Shown: positions 6,912 through 7,485 of the stretch, piece by piece
Position numbering within the stretch: the stretch's first letter is position 1
Layout: each line of letters begins with the position of its first letter
Source of the DNA: a bacterium UBP17_UBA6191
Lineage (GTDB): Bacteria; Muiribacteriota; UBA6191
DNA: 7,485 nucleotides
Direction: 5' to 3'
NCBI GenBank assembly: GCA_002422125.1
Contig: DITF01000069.1
Coordinates: 1 to 7,485, forward strand
The notes under the pieces: generated by a model
Database searches by the model: none
The model's input: only the letters and a program-made list of their open reading frames with translations
Told to the model about the DNA's origin: nothing
Program-made: the position numbers and the translations under genes

Positions 6912-6942
6912 GTATCACCTCAGGTTTTGCTGGGCATGATAC
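6912..6942. repeat. inverted repeat spanning the -10 region and Shine-Dalgarno site
   Basis: Perfect six-base arms GTATCA and TGATAC lie at 6912-6917 and 6937-6942, separated by 19 nt. One arm covers the candidate -10 element and the other the ribosome binding site. It could be a regulator site or chance; six-base arms are not strong evidence. Confidence 0.35.
6915..6921 (-). promoter_or_regulatory. ribosome binding site of the first dehydrogenase gene
   Basis: GAGGTGA on the minus strand ends three nt before the ATG at 6911. It shares bases with the right arm of the GTATCA/TGATAC inverted repeat. Confidence 0.7.
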
Positions 6943-6964
6943 CATCGTGCGCAAGGGTTTCCCA
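6936..6964 (-). promoter_or_regulatory. possible operon promoter with extended -10
   Basis: On the minus strand TGGTATCAT (-10 hexamer TATCAT at 6941-6936) resembles an extended -10 element. A poor -35 candidate, TGGGAA (6964-6959), lies 17 nt upstream. Transcription would begin near 6929, leaving an untranslated leader of about 18 nt. The 85-nt gap 6912-6996 is the only sizeable space in front of the operon, so a promoter is expected here, but this exact placement is tentative. Confidence 0.35.
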
Positions 6965-6974
6965 CACCATGGGA
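6960..6974. repeat. operator-like inverted repeat TCCCA-N5-TGGGA
   Basis: Perfect five-base arms with a five-base centre lie about 50-60 nt before the first dehydrogenase start, overlapping the candidate -35. No run of T follows, so it is unlikely to be a terminator for the upstream gene. A binding site for an acyl-CoA-responsive repressor is conceivable, but it matches no operator that I recognise. Confidence 0.35.
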
Positions 6975-6996
6975 CATAATTTTACAAAGATTTCTC

Positions 6997-7485
6997 CTAA
7001 ATTCTGTCCTCGACCTTGGACAACACTTCTATTTTTTTTCCCAAAAATCCAATCCCCAGCTTCAGAATTTTTACGGCTCCCTGAGATATTAACTCCTGTT
7101 CGTATTGCCTTTTCTCAATCTGATCCATGGCCCTTTGAGCAGTAGCTTTCAAATTTGCCTCCAAGGTGGGGTGATGGGTCTTTAATTCCATCACAATGCC
7201 AAAATGTGTCGGATCTTTGGGAGTCATAAGAATATCGCAACGGCCAAAGCCAGATTCCCGATTTGAGCGGATATTCCAAGTGTCTGAAAAAGACACAATC
7301 AGGCCAAGGACCAGCCCATGGTAAAACTTTTCTGGCTCGTCTCCCTTGCTGTCAAAATAGCTTAAGCTAACCAAAACCAGCCTTTGAAAAATCAGGCAAA
7401 ACTCTTCTTCATCCCCGTTAAGAAGACAGGTTTTCAGATTTTGTAAAAGCGATAGCGATTTTTTCTGTTCAAACCAGTACTGAAC
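6997..7485 (-). CDS. C-terminal part of AAA-ATPase-like/PD-(D/E)XK (DUF1703-type) protein, 5' end outside the window
   Basis: The reading frame is open from the right edge to the TAG at 6999-6997, giving at least 162 residues. An in-frame TTG at 7374 could be taken for a start, but the family-like sequence continues upstream of it to the edge, so the true start lies outside the window. The fragment matches the C-terminal PD-(D/E)XK nuclease-fold domain (PDDEXK_9/DUF1703) that normally follows an AAA-ATPase-like domain in proteins of roughly 500-580 residues. It shows SYFD, then FYHGLVLGL, then SNRESGFGRCDIL, then the VMELK strand and the terminal KLGIGFLGKKIEVL. Counting from the edge, Asp84, Glu100 and Lys102 form the D...ExK active-site pattern, so the domain looks intact. 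The cellular role of this family is poorly defined. It has no evident link to the metabolic operon. Confidence 0.85.
   Translation of the reverse strand, partial: VQYWFEQKKSLSLLQNLKTCLLNGDEEEFCLIFQRLVLVSLSYFDSKGDEPEKFYHGLVLGLIVSFSDTWNIRSNRESGFGRCDILMTPKDPTHFGIVMELKTHHPTLEANLKATAQRAMDQIEKRQYEQELISQGAVKILKLGIGFLGKKIEVLSKVEDRI

Noticed and set aside
7372..7374. TTG as the true start of the nuclease-family protein
   Set aside because: The frame stays open to the window edge and the upstream residues continue plausibly into the domain, so the start is outside the window.

Overview
The window holds one tightly packed minus-strand operon of seven genes. A truncated nuclease-family gene lies upstream of it and the 5' part of a tRNA lies downstream. 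Read in the direction of transcription (high to low coordinates), the order is: C-terminal part of an AAA-ATPase-like/PD-(D/E)XK (DUF1703-type) protein (window edge to 6997); a short intergenic region with a possible promoter and two inverted repeats (6912-6996); acyl-CoA dehydrogenase 1 (6911-5769); etfB/fixA (5753-4974); etfA/fixB (4972-3995); fixC (3978-2641); fixX (2644-2366, GTG start); acyl-CoA dehydrogenase 2 (2362-1214); acyl-CoA dehydrogenase 3 (1217-75); and a tRNA beginning at 24 and running off the left edge. Gaps inside the operon are 15, 1, 16, -4, 3 and -4 nt, so a single transcript is very likely.

The gene products form a nearly self-contained electron route. Acyl-CoA dehydrogenases oxidise acyl-CoA thioesters (fatty-acid beta-oxidation or branched-chain/organic-acid degradation). 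Their FADH2 electrons pass to the soluble EtfAB heterodimer. FixC (flavin and quinone part) and FixX (iron-sulfur part) then act together like the single-chain ETF:quinone oxidoreductase and deliver electrons to membrane quinone. The same EtfAB-CX gene set also exists in electron-bifurcating form in nitrogen fixers and some anaerobes. The sequence does not settle which mode applies here, but three linked dehydrogenases and the absence of nif-type genes favour acyl-CoA oxidation.

The organism is a bacterium with a G+C content in the mid-40s percent by eye. It uses Shine-Dalgarno sites of the AGGAGG type and frequent GTG starts. FixCX-type ETF oxidation and DUF1703 proteins occur in several phyla (Firmicutes, delta-proteobacteria-like groups, Bacteroidetes and relatives), so I do not assign a taxon.

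There is no gene-free stretch longer than 85 bases. No insertion sequence, CRISPR array or riboswitch was seen. The region reads as a metabolic operon. The points most worth a second look are the electron-transfer mode of the EtfAB-FixCX complex, the cysteine-rich FixX, the divergence of the three dehydrogenases, and the operator-like repeats in front of the operon.
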